Part shown: piece after piece, positions 57,320 to 64,000 of the stretch
Layout: each line of letters opens with the position of its first letter
Position numbering within the stretch: the first letter of the stretch is position 1
Origin: Sutcliffiella horikoshii
GTDB lineage: Bacteria > Bacillota > Bacilli > Bacillales > Bacillaceae_I
Length of the DNA: 64,000 bases
Reading direction: 5' to 3'
Assembly (NCBI RefSeq): GCF_021991925.1
Contig: NZ_RXZI01000003.1
Span: forward strand, 479,088-543,087
Program-made: the position numbers and the translations under genes
The notes under the pieces: generated by a model
What the model saw: only the letters and a program-made list of their open reading frames with translations
Told to the model about the DNA's origin: nothing
Database searches by the model: none

Positions 57320-59435
57320 ACAAGAGGATCATGTTTACCGTATTCAAGGTTTAACATGCGCAAATTGCGCCCGAAAATTCGAGAATAATATTAAAAAGAT
57401 AAGTGGAGTGACCGGTGCAAAAGTAAATTTCGGTGCATCTAAAGTTTCAGTCTCTGGTGCTGCAAGTATAAGTGATATCGAGAAGGCTGGAGCTTTCGAT
57501 AACATAAAGGTTTCTCCTGAACAGGAGGAGATCCCTGTCGAAATGTCAGTACCATTTTATAAAAAACATACGACGGTTCTCCTATCATTTCTTTTCTTGA
57601 TAGCAGGTTGGATTGCTTACTTTCAACAGGGAGAAGGGCATATTACCACCACATTCTTATTTGCCATTTCCATTGTTGTAGGGGGATACCGGCTGTTTAT
57701 CACCGGCTTAAACAATTTGGCCCGCTTGCAATTTGATATGAAAACATTGATGACGATTGCGATTATCGGGGCAGCCATCATCGGAGAATGGGGGGAAGGG
57801 GCCACTGTTGTGATCCTCTTCGCCATCAGTGAAGCACTCGAATCCTATTCGATGGAAAAAGCGCGTGCCTCCATACGTTCGCTAATGAATGTTTCCCCTA
57901 AACAGGCGACTATATTAATAGAAGGAAAAGAACAACAAGTACCTGTGAGGGATATCCGAATAGGCGACAAGATGCTTGTAAAGCCAGGTCAAAAAATCGC
58001 CATGGACGGCAAGATCTTAAAAGGCTATGCATCAATCAGTGAAGCTGCGATAACCGGTGAAAGCATTCCTGTTGCCAAGGGTGTGGAAGATGAGGTGTTT
58101 GCGGGAACATTTAATGAAGATGGATTACTTGAAGTGGAAGTCACAAAGCGTGTAGAGGACACCACTATTTCTAAAATCATCCATCTTGTCGAGGAAGCAC
58201 AGGCGGAAAGGGCTCCTTCTCAGGCATTTGTTGACAAGTTTGCGAAATACTATACTCCATTGATCATTATCATCGCTTTCCTTGTTGCAACTGTTCCACC
58301 ATTGTTGCTGGCCTTGGATTGGAACACATGGATCTATCAGGGTCTTGCTGTACTTGTAGTCGGTTGTCCGTGTGCACTCGTCATTTCTACTCCTATTGCC
58401 ATTGTGACGGCTATAGGGAACGCTGCACGGAATGGTGTGTTAATCAAAGGTGGAGTCTTCCTGGAAGAGGTGGGCCGAATGAAAGCAATTGCCTTTGATA
58501 AGACGGGGACGCTTACCAGGGGAGCACCAGAAGTGACGGATGTTCTAGCATTTAAAGATACAGAGGTAGAATTGCTTAAAATCGTTGCAACACTTGAAGG
58601 TGGTTCCAACCACCCGCTAGCTTCAGCCATCCTCAAGAAAGCGGAGGAAGTTGGAGCGACTGACACCGCCCATACCATGGAGAATTTTGAATCTGTTGCC
58701 GGGAAAGGAATAGAGGCATCCATCCAAGGGGTTCGATATAAAGCAGGAAGTCCCAATTGGTTTATCTCTGAAAAACATCCAGAAGTGGAGAAGTTTTCCG
58801 AAAGCATCCATCTACTTCAGAATGCAGGAAAAACGGTTATTGTAGTGGGTACACCGAATGAGATTTTAGGTATCATAGGCATCCGTGATGAAATCAGGGA
58901 AAGTAGTGCCTCTAGCGTGAAAGATTTAAAAGAGATGGGGATCCGCCATTTATACATGCTGACAGGGGACAATGATAGAACTGCCGAAGCGATCGGCCAA
59001 GAGGTAGATATTGACCAAGTTAAATCTAGTCTCCTGCCAGAAGATAAGCTCCGTTATATAAAAGAATTAAGAGAAAAGCACGGTAGCATGATGATGGTGG
59101 GGGATGGGATTAACGATGCGCCGGCACTTGCAGCTTCCTCAGTGGGTGTTGCAATGGGCGGAGCGGGCACGGATACCGCTCTTGAAACGGCGGATGTGGC
59201 TCTAATGGGAGATGATCTTCGGAAACTACCCTTCACAATCAGACTGAGTCGAAAAGCTTTAACCATCATTAAACAGAATATCGCGTTTTCATTGGGTCTT
59301 AAGATAGTAGCGCTCCTGCTGGTCATTCCGGGCTGGCTCACCTTATGGATTGCGATTTTTGCCGATATGGGAGCGACGCTTCTTGTGACGTTAAATAGCT
59401 TGAGGCTGCTGAAAGTTAAAGATAAACAAGAATAG
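57309..59435 (+). CDS. cadA: Cd2+/Zn2+-exporting P1B-type ATPase
   Basis: This 708-residue P-type ATPase has one N-terminal HMA domain (GLTCANCAR), eight helices, the transport motif CPC in [14 protein letters not shown], phosphorylation [16 protein letters not shown] and [10 protein letters not shown]. It exports cadmium, zinc or lead at ATP cost. The GTG start follows AGAGGTG within the cadC end. It is coupled to cadC and under its operator. Confidence 0.95.
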   Translation: MENKQEDHVYRIQGLTCANCARKFENNIKKISGVTGAKVNFGASKVSVSGAASISDIEKAGAFDNIKVSPEQEEIPVEMSVPFYKKHTTVLLSFLFLIAGWIAYFQQGEGHITTTFLFAISIVVGGYRLFITGLNNLARLQFDMKTLMTIAIIGAAIIGEWGEGATVVILFAISEALESYSMEKARASIRSLMNVSPKQATILIEGKEQQVPVRDIRIGDKMLVKPGQKIAMDGKILKGYASISEAAITGESIPVAKGVEDEVFAGTFNEDGLLEVEVTKRVEDTTISKIIHLVEEAQAERAPSQAFVDKFAKYYTPLIIIIAFLVATVPPLLLALDWNTWIYQGLAVLVVGCPCALVISTPIAIVTAIGNAARNGVLIKGGVFLEEVGRMKAIAFDKTGTLTRGAPEVTDVLAFKDTEVELLKIVATLEGGSNHPLASAILKKAEEVGATDTAHTMENFESVAGKGIEASIQGVRYKAGSPNWFISEKHPEVEKFSESIHLLQNAGKTVIVVGTPNEILGIIGIRDEIRESSASSVKDLKEMGIRHLYMLTGDNDRTAEAIGQEVDIDQVKSSLLPEDKLRYIKELREKHGSMMMVGDGINDAPALAASSVGVAMGGAGTDTALETADVALMGDDLRKLPFTIRLSRKALTIIKQNIAFSLGLKIVALLLVIPGWLTLWIAIFADMGATLLVTLNSLRLLKVKDKQE

Positions 59436-59440
59436 TAAAA

Positions 59441-59464
59441 GCACCTCCATCACGGGAGGTGCTT
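59441..59464 (+). terminator. Terminator hairpin after cadA, first copy
   Basis: GCACCTCC and GGAGGTGC pair, and CTT follows, but the T-run is lost (CAGACTG). The same 24 bases recur at 59676-59699 with an intact T-tract, beyond an inserted repeat element. Confidence 0.7.
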
Positions 59465-59676
59465 CAGACTGTTGACAAACAATAAACTAGTTAGGTTATC
59501 TGTTGGAAAGTTGATCTTCGTTGCAGGAGCTTCGCTTTCCGCGGGCAGTCCGGAAGCCTCCTCGGGCTACGCCCTGCGGGGTCTTCCATGTCCTTTCCTC
59601 CCGCAGGAGTCTTCGCTCCTTCCACTGCGATCAACTGGAGAATTTCATTACTATAAGCTTTGTCTACACACTGAAG
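59462..59676 (-). mobile_element. Inverted-repeat-bounded insertion with palindromic repeat copy 7
   Basis: CTTCAGACTGTTGACAAA at 59462 and the complement of TTTGTCTACACACTGAAG at 59659-59676 match at 15 of 18 positions. Inside, 59509-59636 is the palindromic module in inverted orientation (AGTTGATC ... GATCAACT, TTCGCTTTCCGCGGG, GCCTCCTCGG). The element splits the cadA terminator from a second copy. Confidence 0.65.
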
Positions 59677-59706
59677 CACCTCCATCACGGGAGGTGCTTT
59701 TCTTTT
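59676..59706 (+). terminator. Terminator hairpin after cadA, second copy
   Basis: GCACCTCC and GGAGGTGC pair, followed by TTTTCTTTTTG. It reads the same 24 bases as 59441-59464 in direct orientation, and it also closes the convergent gene at 59711. Confidence 0.8.
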
Positions 59707-59710
59707 TGTA

Positions 59711-60211
59711 TTATTTGATCAATACGTCAGCGGCTTCTTTATAACTCATGCCTTTTTTCATTGTGAAGGTACCTGAACGGACCTTTGTTGCGATGTCACG
59801 GCCTTCGAGGTACTGGTCGAATTCCTTGTCATCCTCAATGATTCCTTCTCTTGCCAATAAAGCTGTTATTTCATAGGTCGCCATTCCATCAGGAATCACA
59901 ATTTCAAAAGGCTCGTTGGATTCTTCTTTTTCCTCGACTTCTTCTTGTTTGCCCTCTTCCTCATTCTTCTCTTCTGTCACTTCTTCTTCTGCTTTAGGTT
60001 CTTCTTTTATTTCTTCCTCGGACTCAATGGCAGGTAGTAAATCGTTATACTCGGCCTTTGTTAACAGGTGCAGTTCATTTTCCGCGGCATAAGCCTTTAC
60101 GGACTCGTCATTTAATGTAGTAGCCCCGGCGCTTACGATGGAATAGGCAACACCCATCACTCCTGTAGCAAAGAGGATTCCGATTGCGAAAGCTCTTAGA
60201 TTAGTTCTCAT
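59711..60211 (-). CDS. Membrane-anchored protein with MltG/YceG N-terminal-like domain
   Basis: This 166-residue protein has a signal anchor (LRAFAIGILFATGVMGVAYSIV), a long Glu/Lys-rich linker, and a C-terminal LysM-like half domain typical of MltG: IPDGMATYEITALLAREGIIEDDKEFDQYL, then SGTFTMKKGMSYKEAADVL. The catalytic lytic-transglycosylase part of MltG is absent, so it may only bind wall or regulate. It is 11 bases inside the end of the upstream gene, so co-translated. Confidence 0.8.
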   Translation of the reverse strand: MRTNLRAFAIGILFATGVMGVAYSIVSAGATTLNDESVKAYAAENELHLLTKAEYNDLLPAIESEEEIKEEPKAEEEVTEEKNEEEGKQEEVEEKEESNEPFEIVIPDGMATYEITALLAREGIIEDDKEFDQYLEGRDIATKVRSGTFTMKKGMSYKEAADVLIK

Positions 60212-60581
60212 TGGCTACATTCCCATTAAGTTTTGCAGATTGGAGAATCTGTTCTACTTTGTCCATTGATGTAGAAGTGAATTGAGAGATTTGCGAAGGA
60301 GAATATCCTTTTTGATAAAGGGAGATAGCGACGTCTTCCTCGCTGACGGTTTGGTGGTTGGATACCTTTCTTGTCTTGCTCTTATGTATAGGAGTGGATC
60401 CACCTAATAGTTCTTCCTCTAAGACTTTCATCTTTCTTTCCAACTTATACTTGTCTTGTACAACGTCAAAGGATAATTGTTCCATTTCCTTTTCCAAATC
60501 GGAAAACTTGTCATCTGTAAAAAAGGAAATCACGATTACTGCGACAGCAATAACAATCAAACTGATACTTGCAATTAACAT
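60201..60581 (-). CDS. Membrane-anchored coiled-coil protein with HTH-like C-terminus
   Basis: This 126-residue protein has an N-terminal helix LIASISLIVIAVAVIVISFF, a coiled coil (KFSDLEKEMEQLSFDVVQDKYKLERKMKVLEEELL), and a C-terminal SEEDVAISLYQKGYSPSQISQFTSTSMDKVEQILQ segment resembling a small HTH. This plan recalls SwrB/DUF6115-type proteins. ATG follows GAGGTGAC. It is the first gene of a two-gene minus-strand unit. Function unknown. Confidence 0.75.
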   Translation of the reverse strand: MLIASISLIVIAVAVIVISFFTDDKFSDLEKEMEQLSFDVVQDKYKLERKMKVLEEELLGGSTPIHKSKTRKVSNHQTVSEEDVAISLYQKGYSPSQISQFTSTSMDKVEQILQSAKLNGNVANEN

Positions 60582-60748
60582 CTTGTCACCTCAAAATTAG
60601 TTTCTCTCTTTTTTATATCATAGGTACAGAGATGGAAAAATAGTCTTTCGACAAATTCCTCAGAAAGTTTTGACGGTTTTGTGAACGTTTTTTGTCTACG
60701 GACATAAAAAATTAACACTTTATCACAAAAGACGACAAAAACCGGCTG

Positions 60749-60778
60749 TTGTAGAAAAGAAATTTTACGTGATAAGAT
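60749..60778 (+). promoter_or_regulatory. Promoter of the glycosyltransferase gene
   Basis: TTGTAG at 60749 and TAAGAT at 60773 have an 18-base spacer, 40 bases before the start. Confidence 0.5.
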
Positions 60779-60817
60779 GGAAGCAAAGATAGATTCGTGG
60801 GGGAAGAGGTTTGGTAC

Positions 60818-62566
60818 ATGGACATCACGGAGGGTAAACAGGAATATGTTCGTATAGTATTAAACAACATGGGGAAGTTTCAATGTGAATGGAACATCCA
60901 TCCATGGAGAAAAGAGTTTGGGAAGGTATACCATGCAAAAGCTACAGACAAATTGGTGATTAGGCTAATAGGCTGGAACGGAAGCTTACAAACTGATAGA
61001 AACCATGCATACTTCTTGGATATAATGGCAGATAAGAACGAAGGGAGCATGGTGTTGCCGGATATTCTTGTTTTTAAGGTTATCCGTGCTGAAATAGGGG
61101 TTGGGCTGGATAAGGACTTTTTCCCTTTCTTACAAACGGATGACATGAAAATGGAGTGGAGGCGCGAACAGCTTATGGAACCTTCCGAGAATTGGAAGCC
61201 ATTGAACTTCATTGACAGGCAAAAATGGCAAGCCTTTTCTGCAACCTACACTTACTATGGAAAAAGCAGCCGCCCTCATTCTTCGCAACGAACGGTACAC
61301 GATATAGATTCCAGCATTTTTGAGGAATCTGTTACTTCTGAAGTATTCTATTCTGTAAATCAGTCACATAATCATTTCTTACATGAAGAAAAAAAACATA
61401 CATTTACGATCATTATGCTAACATGGGAGTTTCCTCCAGCAGTTATTGGAGGACTGGGCAAACATGTATGGGAGTTATCTAAGCGACTGGCCCATGCCGG
61501 ACATCAAGTGCTAGTGGTGACACCACACACCCTCGGGGCTCCTCCTAAGGAAATGGTGGAAGGAGTAGAGGTTTATCGTGCCAAAGAGGTGGCAAGTGAT
61601 TATGATGACTTTCATCTTTATGTTGCACAGACTAACATGAACTTGGTGGAACAGGTACGCATCCTATCTAGCCGATACAGATTAGATCTTATCCATGCAC
61701 ATGATTGGCTGGTGGGGATTGCAACCAGGGCTCTAAAAGAGAACATGTCGCTCCCCGTTATATCTACTATCCATGCATTAGAAAATGGTAGAAGCAACCT
61801 TGAGCACCCTATACAACAACGCACGGATATATTAGAAGAGTTATTGATTCGTGACTCGGATGTGCTGATTGTTTGTAGTGCTTATATGAAAAAGGAAGTA
61901 GAAAAGAAAATCCATGACAACCATGCAATCCATATAATACCGAATGGAGCTCAGCTTTCATCTGAAAAAAGTAAAAGCATCTTGGATTTCATTGGTAGAA
62001 GGTCATTTTCCCATCTGGTTCTTTTCATGGGAAGGTTTGTACCGGAAAAAGGGATAACCACTTTAATAGATGCTGCAAGAACAACCCTTAAAAGCGACCC
62101 GGAATGCCTGTTTGTGATAGCAGGGAAGGGACCATGGCTATCGGATTATAAACGGGAGATTTCCCGCTTGGGGTTGGAGAAGAATATTTTGCTTATCGGA
62201 TTTCTAAATGAAGTAGAAAAAGCGACCATGTTAGATTTAGCAGATTTACTGGTCGTGCCAAGTCTGTATGAACCCTTTGGAATAGTGGTCCTTGAAGGAA
62301 TGGCAGCTGGAAAACCTGTTATAGCAGCAAGGACCGGTGGAATGACTTACATCATAGACCATAAGAGAACAGGCTTGCTTTTTTCACCGGGAAATAGTGC
62401 AGAGTTAAGTGAAAAGATTACCTGGTTACTTACAAATCCTGATGAGTGTATCAAGCTCGGCAGGAATGCGATGGATGAAGTGAAGCGAAAATATAACTGG
62501 GAAGATGTAAGAGAGCAGACAGAGGCAGTTTATAAAACAACAATCACTACTTCTTCCGTCCAGTAG
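60818..62566 (+). CDS. Glycosyltransferase family 4 protein with DUF4912-like N-terminus
   Basis: 582 residues. Residues 1-190 form a DUF4912-like segment ([24 protein letters not shown]). From about 195 a GT-B fold begins [27 protein letters not shown], with the donor-site [24 protein letters not shown] near residue 480. It resembles YqgM in location. It transfers sugar from a nucleotide donor; acceptor unknown. ATG 60818 with GGAAGAGG upstream is preferred over GTG 60797. The next gene, 14 bases on, makes a sugar nucleotide. Confidence 0.85.
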   Translation: MDITEGKQEYVRIVLNNMGKFQCEWNIHPWRKEFGKVYHAKATDKLVIRLIGWNGSLQTDRNHAYFLDIMADKNEGSMVLPDILVFKVIRAEIGVGLDKDFFPFLQTDDMKMEWRREQLMEPSENWKPLNFIDRQKWQAFSATYTYYGKSSRPHSSQRTVHDIDSSIFEESVTSEVFYSVNQSHNHFLHEEKKHTFTIIMLTWEFPPAVIGGLGKHVWELSKRLAHAGHQVLVVTPHTLGAPPKEMVEGVEVYRAKEVASDYDDFHLYVAQTNMNLVEQVRILSSRYRLDLIHAHDWLVGIATRALKENMSLPVISTIHALENGRSNLEHPIQQRTDILEELLIRDSDVLIVCSAYMKKEVEKKIHDNHAIHIIPNGAQLSSEKSKSILDFIGRRSFSHLVLFMGRFVPEKGITTLIDAARTTLKSDPECLFVIAGKGPWLSDYKREISRLGLEKNILLIGFLNEVEKATMLDLADLLVVPSLYEPFGIVVLEGMAAGKPVIAARTGGMTYIIDHKRTGLLFSPGNSAELSEKITWLLTNPDECIKLGRNAMDEVKRKYNWEDVREQTEAVYKTTITTSSVQ

Positions 62567-62580
62567 GAGGGATCAAGCTG

Positions 62581-63642
62581 ATGAAAGCGGTCATTTTAGC
62601 AGGGGGTAAAGGTACCCGCCTGTTACCATTAACCCAAAAACTCCCTAAACCACTAGTGCCACTGCTTAATAAACCTGTAATGGAATACAGTATTGAACTT
62701 CTGAAGGAACACGGAATAACAGAAATCATCATTACTCTCCAGTACTTGAGTGATAAAATAAGGAATTACTTCGGAGATGGATCACAGTGGGGCGTTCAAA
62801 TCACGTACCTAGAGGAAAAAGTCCCACTAGGCACTGCGGGGAGTGTGAAGAATGCGGAATATCTCCTTAACGAGCCTTTCTTGGTCATAAGTGGGGATGC
62901 ATTGACCGATTTCAATTTGATGGCTGGAGTCGACTATCATATTCAAAAGCATGCCCTCTTCACCATCTTCATGAAAGAGGTGAAGAAGCCGAATAAATTC
63001 GGCATCATTGATACGGATGAACAAGGACACATCCAGCGCTTCGTGGAAAAACCACTAAAAGAACAGGAATTCAGTAAAGTGGTGAATACGGGGATTTATG
63101 TGGTGGATCCGTTTGTTTTATGTATGATGGAAAAAGGAAAAGAGTATGATTTCAGCAAAGACATCTTTCCTAAACTCATCAAGAACGGAATGAGTCTCTA
63201 TGGCTATCACGCAAGCGGCTATTGGAAGGATATTGGAAGCCACGAAGATTACAGGCAAGCCCAATATGATATGCTTGATAAAAAGGTTCAGGTCAACATC
63301 CCTGGTGAAGAAGTGCTTCCGAATTTATGGGTTGGTTCCAATGTGAAGATGGAAAGCAATGTGACCATCAATCGACCGGCATATATCGGAAATGATTCTT
63401 ACTTAGGTGATCATGTGGTAATCGGCAAATACACGATTATTGGAAAGAGCTCGAGGATCAATAAGGACTGTGAACTGAGCAGGAGTATCGTCTGGGATGA
63501 TGTGACGATTGACCATACCACACCATCAACCATAAAAAATGTGACCATTGCTCCACGTTACCAGATAAGCGAAGGCTACAAGGTGGGAACGTCTGTAAAA
63601 GTGAAGAACAAACAGAATATCAGTCCCGTGGAAGCGGGATAA
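62581..63642 (+). CDS. Sugar-1-phosphate nucleotidyltransferase (mannose-1-P guanylyltransferase type)
   Basis: 353 residues. The N-terminal nucleotidyltransferase domain has the [13 protein letters not shown] signature, [11 protein letters not shown] and [11 protein letters not shown]. The C-terminal left-handed beta-helix has hexapeptide repeats ([13 protein letters not shown] to DDVTIDHTT). The phosphomannomutase-like domain seen in longer relatives is missing. It probably supplies a GDP- or other NDP-sugar to the glycosyltransferase just upstream. ATG follows TAGGAGGG. Confidence 0.9.
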   Translation: MKAVILAGGKGTRLLPLTQKLPKPLVPLLNKPVMEYSIELLKEHGITEIIITLQYLSDKIRNYFGDGSQWGVQITYLEEKVPLGTAGSVKNAEYLLNEPFLVISGDALTDFNLMAGVDYHIQKHALFTIFMKEVKKPNKFGIIDTDEQGHIQRFVEKPLKEQEFSKVVNTGIYVVDPFVLCMMEKGKEYDFSKDIFPKLIKNGMSLYGYHASGYWKDIGSHEDYRQAQYDMLDKKVQVNIPGEEVLPNLWVGSNVKMESNVTINRPAYIGNDSYLGDHVVIGKYTIIGKSSRINKDCELSRSIVWDDVTIDHTTPSTIKNVTIAPRYQISEGYKVGTSVKVKNKQNISPVEAG

Positions 63643-63653
63643 AGGGCAAAAAA

Positions 63654-63690
63654 AATAAGCAGACAGGAAAATCCTGCTGCTTATTTTGTT
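63654..63690. terminator. Shared terminator between the nucleotidyltransferase and rpmG
   Basis: AATAAGCAG with CTGCTTATT, and CAGGA with TCCTG, form a long stem. T-tracts on both ends (TTTTG on plus, TTTTTTT on minus) suit convergent genes. Confidence 0.85.
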
Positions 63691-63830
63691 TCACGGTGTA
63701 CAGTTACTTTTTTCAATCTTGGGCTGTATTTTTTAAGCTCAAGACGATCTGGGTTGTTACGTTTATTTTTAGTAGTGATGTAGTTACGATCACCAGTTTC
63801 AGTACAAGCTAAAGTTACGTTTACGCGCAT
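63681..63830 (-). CDS. rpmG: 50S ribosomal protein L33 (Cys-poor form)
   Basis: This 49-residue L33 starts [19 protein letters not shown] and ends KVTVHRETK. In zinc-binding L33 the ligands lie in CxxC pairs. Here only Cys9 remains: the second Cys is Thr (ACTETG) and the third is Ser (KKYSPR), so zinc is unlikely to be held. ATG follows TTTGGAGGG. CTGGCA and TATTAT 18 bases apart upstream may be its promoter. No Zur box was seen. Confidence 0.95.
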   Translation of the reverse strand: MRVNVTLACTETGDRNYITTKNKRNNPDRLELKKYSPRLKKVTVHRETK

Positions 63831-63950
63831 CGTTATCCCTCCAAACATATATTACATTCAATTCAGACCTTACTATAATATCACTTATTTTTTTAGAATG
63901 CCAGTTTTTTTTCGAGTTAGAAAAAATTATATTGGGGGTTGGGTAACTCT

Positions 63951-64000
63951 CTGTTGTCTTCCGTTCCGGGTGTTCGCTTTCCGCGGGGCGAGTGCTTGAG
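63951..64000 (-). repeat. Palindromic intergenic repeat, copy 8 (cut by window end)
   Basis: CTGTTGTCTTCCGTTCCGG, then GTGTTCGCTTTCCGCGGGGCGA, matches the right half of the module in inverted orientation (compare GAGCACCCGGAACG in copy 6). It continues past 64000. Confidence 0.8.

Noticed and set aside
60690..60745. PhoP box upstream of the glycosyltransferase
   Set aside because: A single TTAACA with no further hexamers at an 11-base period.
63831..63950. Zur box upstream of rpmG
   Set aside because: No TCGTAAT half-site is present in the upstream region.

Overview
The window is a chromosomal segment of a low-to-moderate-GC, spore-forming Bacillaceae bacterium. Gene order follows the Bacillus subtilis yqfD-phoH ... 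pst ... rpmG stretch almost gene for gene. SigA, YbeY, CcpN, YqfO and PhoH read like close B. subtilis orthologues. Shine-Dalgarno sequences are strong, GTG and TTG starts are common, and most transcription units end in hairpins with T-runs.

Layout. (1) 1-6815: the end of yqfD, then phoH, pgpH (c-di-AMP phosphodiesterase), ybeY, dgkA, cdd, era, yqzL and recO, covering RNA processing, ribosome maturation and envelope lipid recycling. (2) 6812-11937: a T-box leader controlling glyQS, then ccpN and the PPDK regulator gene yqfL. ccpN has no normal start codon. (3) 12197-20346: yqxD, dnaG, sigA (macromolecular synthesis operon), a membrane protein, an acyl-CoA dehydrogenase with a likely cre site, cccA, trmK and yqfO. 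(4) 20470-30965: ispH and yqfQ on the minus strand, cshB, nfo, yqfT, an orphan sporulation-type histidine kinase, a Zur-box-controlled znuC-znuB-zur operon, yqfW and yqfX. A 3 x 52 bp array of hairpins precedes znuC. (5) 31211-42078: ispG, yqfZ, yqgB, a Na/Pi-cotransporter-like gene, yqgC, a pfkA-type phosphofructokinase in an unexpected place, sodA, yqgE and pbpA. (6) 42203-46776: a textbook PhoP box followed by pstSCAB-phoU. (7) 47028-59435: an accessory segment absent from the B. subtilis order as I recall it. It holds a SulP transporter, an arsenic operon (arsR-arsB-arsC-arsD-arsA-phosphatase-HesB-like protein), an oxidoreductase, a MarR regulator with a frameshifted ArsP/YraQ-like permease, and cadC-cadA. 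(8) 59711-63830: an MltG-like fragment protein with a membrane/coiled-coil partner, a glycosyltransferase, a sugar nucleotidyltransferase and a zinc-ligand-poor rpmG.

The most interesting locus is 53864-54151, the last gene of the arsenic operon. It is a HesB-like reading frame interrupted only by one in-frame TGA where Cys homologues carry Cys, with a small hairpin just downstream. It is a candidate selenoprotein, or a nonsense-mutated HesB gene. It is too broken up to appear as a normal ORF.

A second theme is mobile, non-coding structure. Eight copies (one degenerate, one cut by the window edge) of a roughly 125 bp palindromic module are scattered between genes in both orientations. Some lie inside larger inverted-repeat-bounded elements with possible target duplications. 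One copy sits in the glyQ leader and one between arsB and arsC.
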